From: Epinephelus fuscoguttatus | Lineage: Eukaryota > Chordata > Actinopteri > Perciformes > Serranidae | Assembly: GCF_011397635.1 (NCBI RefSeq) | Contig: NC_064767.1 | Location: forward strand, 21,812,537-21,876,536 | DNA: 64,000 nt | Direction of reading: 5' to 3' | Part shown: positions 48,401-58,525 of the stretch, one piece after another | Numbering within the stretch: the first letter of the stretch is position 1 | Layout of the letters: each line of letters begins with the position of its first letter | Notes under the pieces: model-generated | What the model was told of the DNA's origin: nothing | Seen by the model: only the letters and a program-made list of their open reading frames with translations | Database searches by the model: none | Position numbers and translations under genes: made by a program

Positions 48401-51400
48401 TCAAAATAAACACACTATGTCAGTACTACATTGCAAACAACAACAAACACACATGGTTCGGTTTAGGCAACAAAAACACGTAGTTAGGTTTATGAAAAAA
48501 GAACAATGTATGGCTGTAGAGTCTTACGGGACACAAACACCGCTCACTCAAGTGAAAGTCAGTGTCTGTTGGACCCATCCACCACCCCTCCCATCCGCCC
48601 CAATCGGACTTTCACCACCTTAACTTTCGTCCTTGTCCCACCATGTTTCCCCTCGACGCTGCTGGGCACTGTTAAACTATAACAAGAACCGGCTGCATAT
48701 CATGCCGATGTTAAAGGATGCATTGGTTTCTGATGCCACAAGTCACTGCCCAACACCGGATTTCGATGACTTCAGAGTGAGACTGGGCTCACCATGGCCG
48801 TCAAATGTCTACAGCCTGGCGCCTTTTCCTAAAATTTGCTGAATCTCAATAGCAATGGCTAGTCTTGAGTCTCCTTAGTGAGGCTAGCTACTGATTCCAA
48901 ATCCAAAAAAGAAAAACATCTCGGAGGAAAATCAAGAATGTTATAGTGAGCGGACAGCTTTGTTTGCTTTCAACACTGACACTGCAAAGTCTAAGGACCA
49001 AATAATCATAAATAGCCTACTGCAGATTAGCTAATTTGTTGTATTAGTGTATTAGGAATGTTTATAGGCTAATTTAGATTAAACAGGCTGTTGATGGCAC
49101 TGTAAGACACTAATATGTATTGCAGCTCCAGATTTTTTTTATTAAACGTTTTGGCCAAAAATGGCTCCTTTGACAGTAAAGGTTGCTGACCCCTGGGGGG
49201 TATTCCAGAAGGCGTGTTATGTGAAAACTCAGAGTAAGTTGACCCTGAGATGAGGGAAACTCTGAGTTATCCGTTCCAGAAAGAGAGGTAACTGAAACTC
49301 TGAGTCAATCACCATGGTAACAGACTCTGTGAACATAACCTGCTCGCTGACAGGTTTTCTTCAATAAACCCTGAGTTTTTCTCTGTCTCCTCCCTCTTAC
49401 ACGCTGTTTCATTTCCTCATTCATTCAGTCCGTGTCAAATCTTGTATCGAAGCGCATTCATTAGCAGAGATTTACCGTCTGTCACAGTCTAAATCCTGCT
49501 GGATATTAGTTTGTTACTCAGGACTGTCTTAAGTTATGCACATCAATCATTTCTTTGGACATCGGTTTTTGTCTTTACATTCAAATATTACACAGCGAGA
49601 ATTCACCCTTGTCTTTAAATTTACTACATTTGTAGCTGAAATAAAGTCACTGAATGCTGTTGAGTCAAGATACAAATAGATGTGCAACATTTTAAAATCT
49701 ACTGTATTTTAACCTCAACATCTTTTCAAGTGTAAATCACCAAACATATTACTACTGGGTCAGACTGTGAGTTTGCAGTCATGTCTTTGATCTATAGCCT
49801 AGCCTATATGTTTTAAATGTTCCTATTTTTCAGTTGCTGCCTCCTGTGTTTTTCCTCATCAGATTAAATCTGAACAAATATATTATTGTATATAACTAAT
49901 ATAATGTAATGTATCTACACCCTGATACACAGCCAGATTCCACCACTTTATCTTCATTAAGGAAATGTAAGTCTGATAAATGATGAATAAATGGACAACA
50001 CTGAAAAAACTTTTTTATTAACTTTATGGTTAACTTATTTACACTTTCCTCGCTCTGACTCAGGCTCTTCTTTTAAAGATAAACGTGCACCGTCTGCTAC
50101 ACATGCATTCATATCTCTACATCCACTGGATTAAAATGGAGGCGCTGTGTTTTATTTACCTGTTGCCATGGTGAATCGTGGAGTCAGAGCTCCATTGATG
50201 ATGGCTTTTTATTGTCAGCTTAACTCAGAGTGAACATACTCAGAGTTGACTGAACTAACTCAAATCAGCTGTTCTGGAACCAGTAACTCAGAGTTTCCCA
50301 TCTCAGGGTAAATCAACTCAGAGTTCAGGGTTAGGCTCAGAGTTTGTTGAACCTCTTATCTGGAATACCCCTCTGGTCTCCATGGAAACACAGTGTGTGC
50401 ATGTCACATTTTGACCGCTGGCGCTTATAAACTTTAAAGTATCCTTTTTTTCATCAATAGGTCAAATGCCTTTGTGTAAACAGCAGAGCTGGATGTAGGA
50501 ACAGAGGATCAACAGTATAGAGACCATGTTCTCTGTAAGCAATCAATAAACAAGGACAAACTTACCTCCTAGCCTTGACACAGCAAACAAACATTGCATT
50601 TAAAATAACAAGGAACAAAGAAGACATGGAAAAGATAGATACGTAAATAGACTGCATGATCAGTGACTGCGACATATGGGAGGAATTAAAGTAAGAATAG
50701 TATTGAATCAGCTAATTTTGTTGTTGTTGTTGCTGTTGTTGTACAAACAAGTTAATTGTTCAGTTGGTAATGCTTGTTCTTAACAGCAAAATTCAGGTTT
50801 GTTTTGGACAAAGTTCTATTATAAATGCCAATAAACACTTTCTTACTGGATATTTCTCTTCAAGCTGATACATAAACCTGTATGCAAAGAAATGCCAAAC
50901 ATATCTTGACTATTATGGTATGCCATAGACATAACTCCTATAGTGTGATTCCTAATAATTCCCATTTTGTATAGTGTGCTACTAAGCAAAATTTGATTGT
51001 TAGGTTCTTCTTTACGCCCACTTGTATAGTCTTAGTAACTGTTGTGCCAGTACTTCTGTACAAGTACCTCTGGTTTACAATTACATAGTGTTTGTAAAAT
51101 GCAAAAAACATTATCTTGTCTATTTACTCATTTATTTGGATCCCCATTAGTCACTACAAAGGTATCAACTACTCTTCCTGGAGTCCAATATATGCATTAT
51201 TAGTAATCTCTAATTAGTTAAGGGAACTCTTGACAATATTCAGAGCATTGCATGTTAGTGCATTTGAGTTCCTCTGTGTCTAACCCACTGGCTCGCTAAT
51301 CGCTGCTGCTCTGCAGTGCACTCATGAGGTGGTTACTGTTGATATCGGGACAACTTCTTTGCTGATGCATAGCACCCGGCCTCCTGTTTCCCCTGGTTAA

Positions 51401-51963
51401 CACTGCTAGTTCTGTCAGCACTGTTGCCACTGTTAGGACTGTTAGCAACTTTAGCTGCTAGCCACACCTCCATGTTGAGAGCCATGTGCAGACAACCTCT
51501 GAATCATAATTGTGTTCTGAATATCAAACAGAGCCTCTTTATTTAAAAAAAGATGCTGATCTGCTGCATGCATATGTAACTGTATGATTGGAAAGGCTTT
51601 TTGATGCAAGAAACCATTTCACATTGCCAACCATGTGGCCCCTAGGACTGATTTTTCTTGTCTTGTAAATGGCTTTAAAACCATCATACCTACAAATATA
51701 GTAACCTACTGTGTGCTTGTCTTGGGGATATTGCTGCTTTGATCCCACTAAAGCTATGGCGAAATATTTCATGTAATATTGCTTACTTAGCCTTGTGCCT
51801 GCACATTGCTGGAGCGTCTCATACAAGTGTGACACTACAAACTGCTGGATGTTTATGCGTTAAGCTGCATACGGGAAAAGGTCTTCAGTCACAAGGCTAA
51901 GCTGTGTTGACGCAAATCGACCAACTCTAATAAGTTAGCATGGGATATTCTCAAGGACAGGTC

Positions 51964-52020
<57 letters not shown>

Positions 52021-52723
52021 TCATTAGTTTATTCTCAATGTTATCATCTTGCTGCAGACATGTGTCAGAAGAAGAGCAGCTGCACGTCAACAACCTCTGT
52101 TCTTTTATCCACTGAGCACCTGCCATACATATACAGTCTCTCATTCACACACTAACACACACACACACTAACACAGACACACACACACACACACACGCTA
52201 CTGCTATAATCAAATCCAGGGAAGTAGAGAGGGAAAAAGAAGACAGCGACAGAAGAGGGGGAAGAGCGACAAATAGAGAAAAAGAGGGATGGTGGATGGA
52301 GGATAGAGTGAGTTGTGTATTAAATATCCCCTCTCTGATCCTCCTGTGTCCCGGGCTCTCATCTTCTAGCTGGCTAGCTATCAGAGGGGCAGAAAGAGAA
52401 AGAGCCTCCGACAAGGACAACAAGGACAGTCTCCTCCACACTCACTGCAGTTTTATTACTGTTTATAAAGTTTGCCACAACCAGGATACTTGTTGTCCAA
52501 ACCAGTGATAGAAGCTACAGCGTCTATGTGCCTGTCTTTGATCAGCTTTTCCCGGCAGCGTACAATCATGGCTCCTTGGCTGGTACTTGAGCACAATTCA
52601 TTCTTATGCAAATCACAAGCTTCAGATGACATTTTTTATTTGTTTTGAGGGGACTGACTCAGAGTACCATCAGGTTTGACAGCTGTAATGTCCTCAGACC
52701 CCTACAGACTCTAAATGGGCTAC

Positions 52724-52766
<43 letters not shown>

Positions 52767-53089
52767 GATTCTCCATTAGCCTACCTATCTATTGAAGGGC
52801 AATTACAATGAGGGTAGATGGCCCTGTGTGTTTGTGTGTGCGTGAGCTTGGACACAAATGGGTCCTCTGCTGACCGCTAAGCAATTTACCCTCACTTATG
52901 CCTCTCCCTCATACTTTCTCATTCCCTCACACACACACATACACGCGCAACCACCTACACACACATACACACTGCTGATCATGGCCAAATAACCTCTTAA
53001 GTAGGAAAAATGATTTGCTGAGCCTTTGTTGTATACAGCAAAAGGATGGACATTGTTTTAAGATGGAGCTATAGGTTAGTGCCCATCAA

Positions 53090-53122
<33 letters not shown>

Positions 53123-56100
53123 AATACAAACATACACACGCACACATCCTTGTCTGGTGCTCATCCATCATCACTTGTGCTGCTCTCAAAACTGCTCTGA
53201 GTCTACATGACATGTGATTATGGTATGATGTTTAAAAGCATAGCATTCACAAACAAATATTTACCAACTACTATTTTGTTTACAAGCAAACTTTTGAAAG
53301 GAAGAAAGATGAGTATGAACAAGACTAAGCCATGCTGATGGCTCTGTGACGTTATAGGCATTAGTGCTTTGAGCAAAGTGTTAACATCAGAATGCTAACA
53401 CACAATCATAATGCTGACATGCTGACTCTTAGCATGTTTAATGTTTACCATGTTCACCTTCTTAGTTTAGTGTGTTAGCATGCTAACATTTGCTAAGCAT
53501 CACTAAACGCAAGTATGTTGAGGCTGATAAGAAATGTCTTTTTGAAGGTATTTGATATAAACCAAAGGATTGGACAAATAAAAATCTTGATTGTTAATGA
53601 CAGGGGACATGACAGATGATCAGGAAAGTTATTAGAGTTCATCCTGATTGGGTGCACCAAATTTCACGGCAATCCATCCAATAGTCGTTTAGACATTTTA
53701 ATAAAAAGACAAAAATGCCCACTCATGCTGGCATTTTGGGAACAGTCAGAGAATCACCAAAGTCATTGGGATTGATCATCTGGAAAATATGGATGTCTGT
53801 ACAAAGTTTTGTGCAGCTCCATTCAGTAGATTTTGAAATATTACACTTAATAGGGAAAAAAGTGACCTGCTGGCAAAGCTAGAGGAATGTGAAGAACCAC
53901 CAAAGTCATTTGAATTCATCCTCTGGGGACCTTGAATATCTGAAGCAAAGCTGTTGAGATATGTTAGTGGACCAAAGTGTTGAATGTACGACAGACAGAC
54001 ATGGCCGTCTATAGGATCATGCCACTAGCGTGGCTAAAAGTCTTACTGGTCGTTAGCAAATCAATTTAAGTTCCCCCTCAAATAATTTCTGTATATGACA
54101 AACACTGGCTTTATTAAAACAGTCAATGCTGTACACATCTTACAGGCGGAGTAAATGACTGCAATGTCTTGTAATGTCAAACAGATGTGATATGTCAAGG
54201 TGCATTAGTTTTATTATAATGGGTTTTTGCCATTATTTAGCAATTAAGAAGCTGCAGATGAGCTTCAAACATAAAAAGGTAGCATAGATCAACTACTGAA
54301 TCCTCATCTTTTACAGTCTGTATAAATCAATGCTTTCTTGCAATATCCTGGAGTCAGACCCCGATCTATTCAGATCCCTATCCATTTCAACTTCTTGAAA
54401 ATAAGAAAGAGGAAATGTATGGGTCATACCCTTAGGAAGGACACAAATAACATCACAAGACAAACCCTGGACTACAACCCACAGGGAGAGAGGACACAGG
54501 GTAGGCCTGGAGACATTGGAGAAAGCTAGACTTGGAGAAAGAAAATTGAAGTAAGCTGGCAGGAAGCAAAAACCAAGCCCAGAAAAGAATGTGATGGCTA
54601 TCTCTGGTGGGCGCCCTATGCCCCTAAATGGAAAAGAAGTTAAAGTCAAGAAAATAAGTCAATTCCTGATCCCTGGATTTCTCCCTGGGTCATCCACGGG
54701 ACTCCAGTGAACTGATGCGAATCAAACAAAATTAACAAAGAAAGACATTTCTGTGGAAAGTAAAGGATCAGATCCCACAGGCAGGTCGGGCACATGGCTC
54801 ACATCCCGCTGCTAAATTGGGTAAGAGTTGATATGAAGGTAAGGATGGACATTAAAGTATCAAAGGCCTTTCAGAAGTGATGAAGCAGCATTGGAACATG
54901 TCCCTGACATCCAGGACCTCATTAATCCCTGTGCCAGCAATTTATTCTAAAATCAAAGGCTGAAAGCGGCTGTGGTGCACGTGGCAATATGCCATACCTT
55001 TCATGCTTGTGAGTGACCCTGCAGTACATACAGTTAAGCTTCTAGGTAGTACCTAATTAGTCATATATATCCACTGAGAGACAGCACGAACTGAACCTCA
55101 GTGACAGGAACAGGTGGGAGAACTAGAATTATGCATCTATTGCTGGCAAACACTCTTTTGCATCTTGAGTAATAAAGTCAACAAATTGTGTCCAGAGAAA
55201 GTGTTTTGAGAGCTGTGGAGGAAACCGCTGTGTTGTTAGAAACTCTTTTTTTCAGGCACGCTGCCATCAAGCTCAGGCCAGAACATCCCCATTGTACCAA
55301 CTCTTCAATTTCCAGCTCATAAACTTCTAAAGAACACACTCCGGCCATTAGCCATTAGCTTTAAATCTATCAGAGCCTTGTAAACTTCCAGACCGGAGTG
55401 CGCCTCACGCATACTGTATGCATCATCTTCACACGGCTCTTTCTCTTTTTCCTCCCCCCTTCACTTTCTCCAGAGAGCAAAAATGTATGTGCATGCCGCG
55501 GGTGTGTATGTGTGTGTTTAATCAGAGTAAGGTCAGCAACACAGCTCATTAAAGTAATGGGAGTCTCACAGTCTCTTTATTTTACTTGTCTCGCTCTGTC
55601 TCACTAGAAAATGACTCAGTAGGAGTCTGGCAAGAGGGAGACGAGAGGGCATTTCAACCACAATTAATATTTTATCTTTCCTCCAAAACTGACCTTCCAT
55701 TGGCAGAAGGTCAGCTTCACAACACCAGAGACACATATTTCAACCAGCATTGCAAACTTTTTCATTTTAGTGTTGTTTTTGTCATTGTTGTTTTGGCAAA
55801 GTACACGTAACCAGTAACTAACTACTAACTGCTGTCAAGTCAACTCACGTCAACAGATCGATATTCTGAGAGAGAGGTAAATGAAAGATACACAACTCAG
55901 ACTCCAAGACGGTGAAGGAGGGTGGAAGAATCAATGTCCAATGGAGGAGCGAAGGATTAATATGAAAGGGGGCAGATTACAAATGGGTATAAATGAAGCT
56001 GTGTCAGTTTCAGACAGGAACACATGGCCAAAATAGATCCATTGACTAAAAACAATTAAGTATTACCAGTTTATTGAAGCATATAAGCGAACATGAACAT

Positions 56101-56300
56101 AGCACACATACTCAAAGAGACATGTGTGTGTCAAGTGTATAACACATGCCCGTAAATGGAGTGTGCGTTGGTTACAAGCCCTTCAGTGAGCACATGATTC
56201 TGCAGATAGTCCAGATGGCAGAACCACTGTATTACTCAGACTAAGTTCCTCCATTAAAGAGAAAATTCATTAGCCTAAGTACTCACAAGGGAGTTGGCGT

Positions 56301-56348
<48 letters not shown>

Positions 56349-57874
56349 ATTACGTCTGCCATTTTTCATAAAGAATGGTCAAAATATAGTGAAGACTGAT
56401 GCTCAGAGTAAAATGGGAGTTTAGATGGAGCCTTCAGTGTGTGTGTGTGTGTGTTTGTTTGTTTGTTTGTGTGTGTGTGTGTGTGCAAGCGCTACACCAT
56501 AGTTTTCCAAGGGGAAGTTTTTTGAGATGACAGGGCTGTTGGCACACCTTGACTCCTGGGTGCAGTCCAGCAGGTGCATCAGGGATGGAGATTGTTTCTT
56601 ATATTGTAGCATCTGGAAGACTCTACCAGAGCAAGTTCATAATATGCAGTGTTTTTTTTTTTTTTTTTTAAGGTTAACTAACAAAACTGCACGTCTGCCC
56701 TTTGCACTCAAAATGAGTATAGAAGAGCAGATTATTGTCATGAGAAGAAGACCCTGTCAGAGTGCCACCGTTACCAGATGCCCCAAGTTTACAGGGGCAC
56801 AGTGGGAAATGAGCAGAGTAAAAAAGAACATAATGGAGATAAGAATCCCATCTTCCCTGTTGTCACTAACAGAGGAGAGATAAGCGAGTGCGAACAAGGT
56901 AAAGTAGATTGGACTTAGGGGAGACAAAGCACGGGTCATCCAGATAAGACAGGCCAAACAAGGCCTTGTTATGTGGTGACAGCTCCTGGGGGTGAGCCAG
57001 AGCAGGACAAGGACCTTCTCAGTCAACCCTTCAGTTACAGGTAGGCAGGCGCTATTTGTAAAAAATAGCATTCAGTAAATGTTTCATGTTGTTAAACTGA
57101 AATTAAACATCTGTGGACTGACCTTTTAATTGAGTGCATGGTCGACTGCTGATTAACCACAATCAATGAAGGCTTCTGTCTCTTTTAAATAGCCCTAATG
57201 TGGGAAAAAGAAATCATTTAGTGGAACTCTTTTTGGCTGAATATGTTGGTGGGATCACATTAGGCCAACTCAACCGCAAAACAAGTTGACTTATGATCTG
57301 CGGCAAAAATAATGAGCCATATTTCCCCCTCTTGATAAAGCTCCATACAAAAGGCTATAGGCTAATGGGAGCACTGAGAGTAAAGCTGACATTCCCTCAG
57401 TGAGACAAGTTCCTCTTCGCAGCACTCAGACCCACTCTGTCCATAGTGTTATCGATTAAAGGGTAAAAGCACACACCCCTGGGGCAGAGGGAGGCCTCAC
57501 ACACAGCTAAAGTTACTCTGTGTGTGTGTGTGAGAGAGAGGGAGAGGGAGAGAGTGTGTTGCACGGCCCACAGTTGCACTGGTAACCTAAACCCTCAGAC
57601 AGGACTGCAGCCCACTCGGGACCAGAGGGAAGGGGCACTGCAGATGAAAGTATGAGCACATGCACACACTCATACACTCACACCACCTTTAAATCTGTGA
57701 GCCCTGTTTTTTATTGTGCTATCATTGTCCTGTTATTAAACCAACAAATCTCAGAGAAAATCCATTACCTTCCCCTCCAACAGGCTCGAACATCCCAAAC
57801 TGCTCCAGGACTTTGATGAAGAGACCCATGACCACCAGCACGGCGATCATCTCCAAGCCATCCAGAGTCAACAT
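28223..57874 (-). CDS. kcnip2: Kv channel-interacting protein 2 (KChIP2), KIS-type isoform
   Basis: The model is first exon 57769-57874 joined to common exons 32226-32350, 31957-32026, 31464-31534, 31137-31244, 28835-28939, 28606-28668 and 28223-28270. All are in phase, giving 231 aa. The common core reads [20 protein letters not shown] then [15 protein letters not shown], diagnostic of KChIP2 rather than KChIP1, 3 or 4. EF-hands: a degenerate EF1, EF2 [15 protein letters not shown]3 [13 protein letters not shown] and EF4 [13 protein letters not shown]; the end is [15 protein letters not shown]. KChIPs are calcium-binding subunits that bind Kv4 N-termini and set surface expression and inactivation of A-type/Ito current. 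The first exon begins [19 protein letters not shown], a hydrophobic N-terminus like KChIP4a/KChIP2x. Common exon lengths (125, 70, 71, 108, 105, 63) are those of the family. Confidence 0.93.
29290..30950 (-). mobile_element. Non-LTR retrotransposon fragment with RT C-terminus and restriction-like endonuclease
   Basis: Minus-strand frames read in element order. First comes [20 protein letters not shown], then [11 protein letters not shown] and [12 protein letters not shown], the thumb/connector of R2/R4/NeSL-like polymerases. Several broken frames follow (30174-29971, 29912-29712). Last, near 29.66 kb, comes [20 protein letters not shown] then [14 protein letters not shown], the endonuclease tail. 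Multiple stops show it is dead. It lies in the kcnip2 intron between exons 31137-31244 and 28835-28939. Confidence 0.75.
32690..33640. repeat. 'GCTCTAGCGCCACC' interspersed repeat
   Basis: The stretch contains TTTGCTCTAGCGCCACCATC, GTGCAAAGTTTGGTGAGTTC, a GAAGAAAGAAGAA tract and an end reading CAATAGTGTCCTGACAGCTT. It is the same broad family as at 3.85-4.86 kb. It lies in a kcnip2 intron and is non-coding. Confidence 0.5.
34318..34376. repeat. (TG)n microsatellite
   Basis: Pure TG run of nearly 60 bp, about 100 bp downstream of the GC-donor exon of kcnip2. Confidence 0.98.
34483..34581 (-). other. kcnip2: kcnip2 alternative 5' exon with LPCC palmitoylation motif and GC donor
   Basis: The 99-nt exon encodes (G)[20 protein letters not shown], then [12 protein letters not shown](N). 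It corresponds to the human KChIP2 segment [15 protein letters not shown], whose paired cysteines are palmitoylated. The acceptor is TTATTACAG. In frame, the only donor that keeps phase is A|GCAAGTG, a GC-AG junction that completes Asn before SVEDDFELS, as in the shorter mammalian isoform. It has no ATG and starts in phase 1, so it needs an upstream first exon (the MRGQGRKESL-type exon of mammals). I did not find that exon in the window. Confidence 0.82.
34643..34667. repeat. (CA)n microsatellite
   Basis: CA run of 25 bp about 60 bp upstream of the LPCC exon acceptor. Confidence 0.95.
36260..36580. repeat. Teleost repeat with 'GCTGCTAGCCACC...TTCTGAATCGTA' end, copy 1
   Basis: It shares the order of short phrases (CCCACTG, CACTGCTAG/CTGTTA, CTGCTAGCCAC, CTCTGAATCxTA, TTCTGxAT) with 51260-51540. 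Both are diverged. It lies in a kcnip2 intron. Confidence 0.35.
38802..38827. repeat. (GATT)n microsatellite
   Basis: Six tandem GATT units followed by a variant unit. Confidence 0.95.
39108..39152. repeat. (CA)n microsatellite
   Basis: CA run about 220 bp downstream of the 39.4-kb first exon donor. Confidence 0.97.
40594..40620. repeat. Poly-A run
   Basis: Uninterrupted run of 27 A. No SINE or processed pseudogene was recognised beside it. Confidence 0.95.
41095..41530 (+). repeat. Teleost short interspersed repeat ('GGCCAGCAGAGGGCGACTCC'), copy 1
   Basis: It has AATGGCCAGCAGAGGGCGAC, GGTATGCTTTAGGGTGTGGC, GCTACCACGGCGACCTGTCA, GGCTCCAAAAAACCAAGATG and an end ATACAGTCTATGA. This is the full order of a very common fish element. 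The short frames here are not genes. Confidence 0.7.
43650..43870. repeat. Three copies of a GTCTAGRTTAC motif, one inverted
   Basis: GACGTCTAGGTTACTGTA (about 43663), AACGTCTAGATTACATAA (about 43725) and the inverted TTAGATGTCTAGATTATGTA (ending about 43861). This may be a small inverted-repeat element. The family was not recognised. Confidence 0.4.
43900..44380. repeat. Teleost 'TTAGCATGCTAAC ... CAAATTTCATGGCAATC' repeat, copy 1
   Basis: It contains GTTAGCATGTTAACTTTTGC, CTAAACACAAAGTCCAGC, then CTCTGGGGATCATGAATATC and AATTTCATGGCAATCTGTCC. The same order is found at 53335-54015. It is a common fish non-coding repeat. Confidence 0.65.
47973..49195. mobile_element. hAT-type element with CAGGG termini
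   Basis: The left terminus CAGGGTAGGCAACCTGCGGC and the inverted right terminus CAGGGGTCAGCAACCTTTAC are related hAT ends. The interior contains another repeat-like block (48200-48840) and no transposase. No 8-bp duplication could be shown because the right end abuts the next element. Confidence 0.6.
49197..50371. mobile_element. DNA transposon with about 95-bp inverted repeats (GGGGTATTCCAGA)
   Basis: The left end GGGGTATTCCAGAAGGCG and the inverted right end GGGGTATTCCAGATAAGAGG start repeats that align for about 95 bp through multiple CTCAGAGT motifs to GTTCCAGAA. The 1.17-kb interior has no coding frame. PIF/Harbinger-like is my best guess; the target duplication was not clear. Confidence 0.7.
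51260..51540. repeat. Teleost repeat with 'GCTGCTAGCCACACC...AGACAACCTCTGAATC', copy 2
   Basis: See the copy at 36260-36580. This copy retains CCATGTGCAGACAACCTCTG and GTGTTCTGAATATCAAACAG. It is non-coding. Confidence 0.4.
51967..52017. repeat. (TG)n microsatellite
   Basis: Pure TG run of about 50 bp. Confidence 0.97.
52724..52764. repeat. (CA)n microsatellite
   Basis: Pure CA run of about 40 bp. Confidence 0.97.
53092..53116. repeat. (TA)n microsatellite
   Basis: TA run of 25 bp followed by a short CA stretch. Confidence 0.95.
53335..54015. repeat. Teleost 'TTAGCATGCTAAC ... CAAATTTCACGGCAATC' repeat, copy 2
   Basis: It contains GTGTTAGCATGCTAACATTT, CCAAATTTCACGGCAATCCA, ATTCATCCTCTGGGGACCTT and GAATATCTGAAGCAAAGC in the same order as the copy at 43.9 kb, but longer. 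Confidence 0.7.
54310..54650 (+). mobile_element. LINE ORF2 C-terminal fragment
   Basis: The frame at 54338-54529 encodes [20 protein letters not shown] then [19 protein letters not shown]. This is the conserved tail (GHTLRK...ITRQAL.WNPQGKRKRGRP) of a LINE family common in fish. After a stop it continues as a WQEAKTK-like tail in another frame. It is a 5'-truncated dead copy in a kcnip2 intron. Confidence 0.75.
56302..56346. repeat. (CA)n microsatellite
   Basis: Pure CA run of 45 bp. A second, interrupted GT/TTTG array lies at 56437-56486. Confidence 0.97.
56437..56486. repeat. Compound (GT)n(TTTG)n(GT)n array
   Basis: Two GT runs flank four TTTG units. Confidence 0.95.
57769..57874 (-). 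other. kcnip2: kcnip2 alternative first exon, KIS/transmembrane type
   Basis: It has 35 codons plus one base, starting [18 protein letters not shown] and ending FEPVGGE(G), with donor GTAATG. It matches the [20 protein letters not shown] exon of KChIP4a. That exon is known to inhibit fast Kv4 inactivation and to retain the channel. Upstream sequence is GC-rich and could be its promoter. Confidence 0.85.
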
Positions 57875-58383
57875 CTTGGGAGACCACTGTCTGTCATTGC
57901 CCAGCACTGCGCCAACGAGCCAGGCCGGGTCGGGCCGGGACAAGTCCGGCCAGCGACACAACACCTGTCCGACTGCACCCTCACTGAACTCTTTGTCCAA
58001 CTTGAGCCCCAACTTCCGCCTGCTTTCTAACTTTCATCCACTTCGATCCGATGTAGTATTCTAACTTTAGACTGATGATTAAAAAATCCTGTCAACTATA
58101 ACGAGAAGAAAAGACAAAGCAGCTTGGCTCGATGGGCGTTTCTCTTCTGTCACCCAAAGCCTGGCCCCAGGCAACCCCTCTTATTCCCTGGTGGAGGCCA
58201 TACTGCAGGAGCTACAGGCTGCAATACAAAGCTCCAGATTGTCACAACACCTGGGCTAAAGTTTAGGGTTTTTTTTCCTTTTCCTCTCCTGTCTCTTTCT
58301 TCTTCCAGGCCCCCGTCGAGTAATGAAAACTTGAGATGTGCTGCGCCTTCTAGTCCTTTGGCAGTGCTTGTCAGGAAGCAAGT

Positions 58384-58525
58384 GTTGTGAGGGGGAAAGA
58401 GGGAGTGAGTGAGGGAGAGGCGGCAGATAAAGAGAGGGGGAGAGGATGAGGGGGAGAGGATGAGTAGGAGATGGCATAGAAAATGAGAGAGAGAGAGGGA
58501 GAAAGGCTAACTGAGAGAGAGAGAG
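58384..58525. repeat. Polypurine (GA-rich) tract
   Basis: About 140 bp of GAGAGGG/GGGAGAG-type repeats, nearly free of pyrimidines on the plus strand. The 225-codon minus frame across it is low complexity. Confidence 0.9.

Larger units (their letters stand above)
34582..57768 (-). other. kcnip2 5' intronic region
   Basis: About 23 kb between the LPCC exon and the KIS exon, with the 39.4-kb first exon inside it. It holds interspersed repeats (36.3, 41.1, 43.65, 43.9, 48-50.4, 51.3, 53.3 and 54.3 kb) and microsatellites. The intervals 34.8-36.2, 36.6-38.7, 42.1-43.6, 44.4-47.9, 50.4-51.2, 52.1-53.0 and 54.7-57.7 kb look mostly unique, with no protein-coding signal. They could hold regulatory sequence. 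Confidence 0.6.
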
